Part shown: piece after piece, positions 60,176 through 64,000 of the stretch
Layout of the letters: the number at the start of each line of letters is the position of its first letter
Numbering within the stretch: the stretch's first letter is position 1
Assembly (NCBI GenBank): GCA_963969395.1
Contig: OZ017803.1
Span: forward strand, 868,001 to 932,000
Direction of reading: 5' to 3'
From: Pseudoscleropodium purum
Lineage: Eukaryota; Streptophyta; Bryopsida; Hypnales; Brachytheciaceae
DNA: 64,000 nt
The notes under the pieces: generated by a model
What the model was told of the DNA's origin: nothing
Databases searched by the model: none
What the model saw: the letters and a program-made list of their open reading frames with translations, nothing else
Program-made: the position numbers and the translations under genes

Positions 60176-60529
60176 ATTAACACCTTTTAAACCCTCAAAT
60201 ATTCATGGGTTTATCATATAAAACGGTATCCAATTTGATGACTAGAATATGAATTATGTAGTAAAATATGACAAGACATACACCATTGAATTGATAATTC
60301 AATAATAAGCATTTTTAGTTTGAACATATCACCTCAACATCTTAACCTTGTTGAGGCAACTTTGCCTCTTTTGAGCATTGTCGTCACATTGAGCTCAAAA
60401 TCCAATTTTTTCATTACTAAATCCCCTTGGGTATGAAGTTAGTTAAAAATTAATTTCATTTTTGTTAGGAACCCACCTCCATCCCTCCACTTTGTAATTT
60501 TGAAGTGGGGGTGGGGGTGGCATTTGATG

Positions 60530-60700
60530 TGGGATAAATCCCCATACCATATTTGTAAAGTATTTGTATCCCATATAGCATCTATATACCATACAATATT
60601 TATACACCGTACATTATTTGTATTATGTATTAGTATCAGTATTTGTATATGTATCCATATTCCATAACCGTATCCCGTATATGTATCCACATCTAGATGA
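60530..60700 (-). repeat. degenerate ATACxxATATTTGTAT minisatellite
   Basis: Units such as CCATATTTGTAAAGTATTTG, ACCGTACATTATTTGTAT and ATGTATCCATATTCC recur irregularly. This is the opposite orientation of the array at 48555-48740. Confidence 0.55.
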
Positions 60701-61424
60701 AGATCTAGATCAATGGCATCCGGCACTCCATCAACAATTTTTTTAAGGGGATTGACGAACCACATTCACCGGCATTCACGATGTATTTGTAAAATCAGAT
60801 CAACGGCATTTGGAGGGATTTTAATTTTTTTTTAAATAATCAATGGTTCCAGTTGTAGGAGGTGGCATGCACAAGGTTGCTTGCCTTTTTTGGTACATTG
60901 TCATGCTCAAATACGTCACCATACATGTAGAATATAGATCATCATTCAGAATATAAATTTTTGTCATTATTTGATGCCTCAATCCATATGTCTTCTATGT
61001 TCAAGACAAAAGAAAGTTGCTTTCAAAATTGAACTTCCTAGATAATTAAAGGTTAACTTCTAACTAAAGATCCAAGCATCCATGACATGGATTATAAATG
61101 TTTTCAAGAATTCATTCTAGGACTTTTATAAAATGGATGAAGTACATTCAAGTCTATTGGAAAAAATAAGTTCTGTCTATTCTTCAGGAATGTGAATAGT
61201 GTTATCATTTGGTTCTTCAAATTTTTTCAAAAGGTTATAAATTAGTTTATATAGGAATGGAAGGGAAAACAAAAATTTGCAAAATGAAGGCCTCGTGTTT
61301 TGATTCTTATGAAGGTGTAATTGATTTCATTTAAAACAATCCAAATATACATTTTATTGTATAGTACTAGAGACCCATAAAAGTTAATCCTTGAACTTTA
61401 AGAATTAAGACACTAATTTGACTT

Positions 61425-61560
61425 GGTAACAAATCAATACAGATGAGGTTTTACGGATAGATACTTTGAAAATAAAATTTCTATTCTAAATCAATACCTT
61501 TACTTACCCATATGCCTAATAATGACATAGTGTAAAGGTTGCTATTGTCTTATAGACAAT
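61425..61560 (+). repeat. short dispersed repeat, paired with 63105-63245
   Basis: Shared phrases include AATACAxATGAG, GATACTTTGAAAA and TAGTGTAAAxGTTGC in the same order and orientation. It is non-coding. Confidence 0.5.
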
Positions 61561-61599
61561 CAAGGCATCTTCCTAAGAAAATTGTAGAAGATTCTTTTT

Positions 61600-62095
61600 T
61601 TGATTCAATTTTATCAAATTTTAAAAACAATAAGGTCTATAATCTATAGTCTATAGATTACCTACTACAACAATCTTATTGTAAGAATTGACATGTTTCA
61701 ATTTCATTTTAGAACTATTAATAATTAATTTCCCTTGCACCTTGTATATATCCAATCCTCTTAGCAAGTTCATAAAGAATGAAATTAAATTGATTTTATC
61801 ATTTTTTTAATTCCCTAGATTCTCAACTCAAGTCCTTATAATGAGTATTCAAACCTCAAATTGTATAGTGCAATTTTTTGATCAAGTTGGGAGGATTCAA
61901 AGTATAAAAACTTGATAATCAAGGTGTAAAGAAAACTTCTACTTTTTACTTTGAATACAAATATATTACTATCTACTTGATGAAAGTTTTAAAGTTTTTT
62001 TCCACCCACTAGGATACAATTTAATGCAAGATTTCATAATTCATTATGTGAAAAAAATAGTTTTATCATCCTTGTTCTTTATACTAAAATGGAAG
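61600..62095 (+). mobile_element. TTAA-type 0.9-kb element, partial copy 4
   Basis: It matches the right half of 37139-38079: TCTCAACTCAAGTCC, CTCAAATTGTATAGTGCAA, ACTTTGAATACAAATAT, and a final GAAATGxxAxxTTxxTG-like end. Terminal TTAA motifs are not seen. Confidence 0.5.
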
Positions 62096-63320
62096 TTGTT
62101 GAACACAAGAAAAATAATCCATCTTGTATAATTATAGTTCTACATATACATGTACAAAAGTCATATGCTTATTCTTTGCATTTTTGGCAATGGAATTTCT
62201 ATTGCTAAATGTCATGACTATTCTATAGTTAACAATATTTTTATTATACACATGTACTTCATAGAAAATCTTATATAATATATTTGTAAATAATATATTC
62301 TTTGTCATTGCTATAACTATAATGGCCCAATCCTTGTATAAATTTTATTTTCTTGGAAAATTATTTTATATAATTTTAGGATAAAAAATATTTCAAAATT
62401 CATGCTTTTGTGGGTCCAAGCATCAACACTAACTCCATATAGACTTTCCTATGGAATTAATTTTTTTAAATTTTAATAGCCATAAAATGAATCATATTAA
62501 ATGTTTAATATTTTTATTTTTCATCATTGTAAAAATGTGATTCGGAAGTTATTGTAAGTAATTTAATGACCAAAGTGCCCTTCTTTTTGTTAGAATGTTT
62601 TAGAATGAATCATTCTACTTTGACAGATTAGTGTAACTCTAATAGAATCACAAAAAATATACTTTAATATGACTTATAGTTGAATTCTGAAATTCATTCA
62701 GTGAACAATTTTTTTCCTTTGTGGCATTATACAAGGATTGAGAAGCTTCAAGAAAGATAACAAAATGTATCAATAGAATTGTGTTCTACATCTTTTGAAA
62801 ATGGTGTGAAAGAACCAAAATGGTATCAAATTAGAAAAGTGATTTGAACAAAAGGATCTATTACGGATACTTCTACATGAAGTGATGCACTCACAATCAT
62901 CAATGCAAAACGTCCCTATTGAACTTTGGACTTATCTCCCTAGTCATACTATAGAAGTGACCTTGTTCACCTTTTCTCCCTCTATTTGCTAATCACATGA
63001 CTTCTCTATTGAATTTGCATCTATTATGTTCAAAAGACAATAGCTCTACATAAATTGTGAGTGAAATAGTGAGTCACGTGACAAGATGTAATGGCATTGT
63101 CTCTTGAATTGGTATCAAGTGAATACAAATGAGACTTGAGGGGAAGATACTTTGAAAACAATTTTTTTGTTTTATGTCTACATTTATATATACTCCAAGA
63201 TCCAATAGTGTAAAAGTTGCCCCTATTTTATAACTAAGTACTAAAAGCGTAGGCACATGTATAAAGATTACATGTGGAAAACATTATTTGTACTTTCTTT
63301 GAAAAGAGATTATGGGGTTC

Positions 63321-63460
63321 AAAATGAATTAGCCCATTACCACCACCTTTCTCAATTCCACCCTCATGTACTTGAGGTGTACATTTTTCCTATGAAATGT
63401 ATCCCATGAGTTCATGAGTGTGGAATTGAGAAGGGTAGTGATAATAGATTGGTTCACCTT
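63321..63460. mobile_element. MITE, AAGGTGAACC family, copy 2
   Basis: The element is 140 bp. The last 20-25 bp of each arm (CTCAATTCCACCCTCATG against CTCAATTCCACACTCATG) match closely and outer parts diverge, giving arms of about 48 bp around a short centre. Confidence 0.65.
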
Positions 63461-64000
63461 AACCAAGAAAGCATGCTAAGTGAAATCACAACCTCTAAAT
63501 TTGTAACAGTCTTAACCTTATAACATTGTTGTGGACACTAAGTGTGCAATTAATGATAAAGAATCCTCCCATGTAAGACAAAAGTGCAAATGTTCATCTT
63601 TGAAATTTTGTGTGAAAAGGGGAGGTACTGCATGGTAGTTTGAACTCCAATAAGTGCTCTTGGATTTTTTCAATCCCTAAAGTTCTTTTTTGTTTAGAAG
63701 CCTAAAATTGTTCTAAGATACAAGTTTTCAAAGCAAAGCTAAAATCATTATCAATATTTATTTTAAAACAAACCCAACCGTAGGATCCTTTAGTTAATTT
63801 ATTAGAGTACATCTTCTTAAACAAGAAACCCTGCCAATTGTGAGATCTTGATGCTTGGATTTCAGACATTACAAGATTATAAATAATGACCTCTAAGACT
63901 ATACTTAAAACTCACTTAAAACACCCCTTTCTCTTGTAGTGAAAAAAAAGAATTTTCAACTCTTTCCAAATGCTTTGATTCATTTTTCAAAATATTTATA

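Noticed and set aside
1..64000. Prokaryotic or organellar origin of the window
   Set aside because: Spliceosomal introns, a nuclear-encoded PsbY with transit peptide, plant kinases and plant-type transposons point to a plant nuclear genome; no operons or Shine-Dalgarno patterns are seen.

Overview
This window reads as nuclear DNA of a land plant. Evidence: a nucleus-encoded thylakoid protein (PsbY) with a transit peptide and a spliceosomal intron, a plant-type calcium-dependent protein kinase, a plastid-type DUF3593 protein, GT-AG introns, TTTAGGG (Arabidopsis-type) telomere motifs, and many plant-style transposon remnants. GC-rich, compact genes sit in a very AT-rich, repeat-filled background. 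That would suit a bryophyte, lycophyte or fern, but the species cannot be fixed from the sequence.

Layout: 1-7500 is repeats: an inverted pair of TTAA-bounded elements (124-1658), a broken Merlin-type transposase (about 2230-3240) with a CACTA-type MITE (2966-3181) inside it, and AT-rich DNA without recognisable genes. At 7690-9500 lies psbY, encoding a polyprotein with four PsbY units. At 13390-15282 (minus) lies an uninterrupted CDPK reading frame with a long GC-rich upstream region. From 17.9 to 22.7 kb there are MITEs and a 508-bp palindrome. From 22.9 to 26.2 kb there are minus-strand exon-like pieces and a decayed GH3 beta-glucosidase fragment. At 27407-29100 lies a three-exon DUF3593 gene with an apparent 18-nt microexon, just after a 60-bp minisatellite. 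At 31124-33808 (minus) lies a two-exon gene with an N-terminal Cys/His motif like that of DUF740/OCTOPUS-type proteins. From 36.4 to 56 kb the window is almost wholly dispersed repeats. At 56411-59748 (minus) lies a multi-exon gene of unknown function with telo-box motifs upstream. From 60 to 64 kb it is MITEs and AT-rich repeats again.

The genes are not an operon or cluster. Two (psbY, DUF3593) are chloroplast-directed, one is a calcium-signalling kinase, one is a possible plasma-membrane or regulatory protein, and one is unknown. The most distinctive content is the four-unit PsbY polyprotein, the microexon, the uninterrupted CDPK, and a set of short non-autonomous elements that start and end with TTAA next to a CCCTAAA-like terminal repeat. 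I found no rRNA, tRNA, CRISPR array or convincing organelle insertion.
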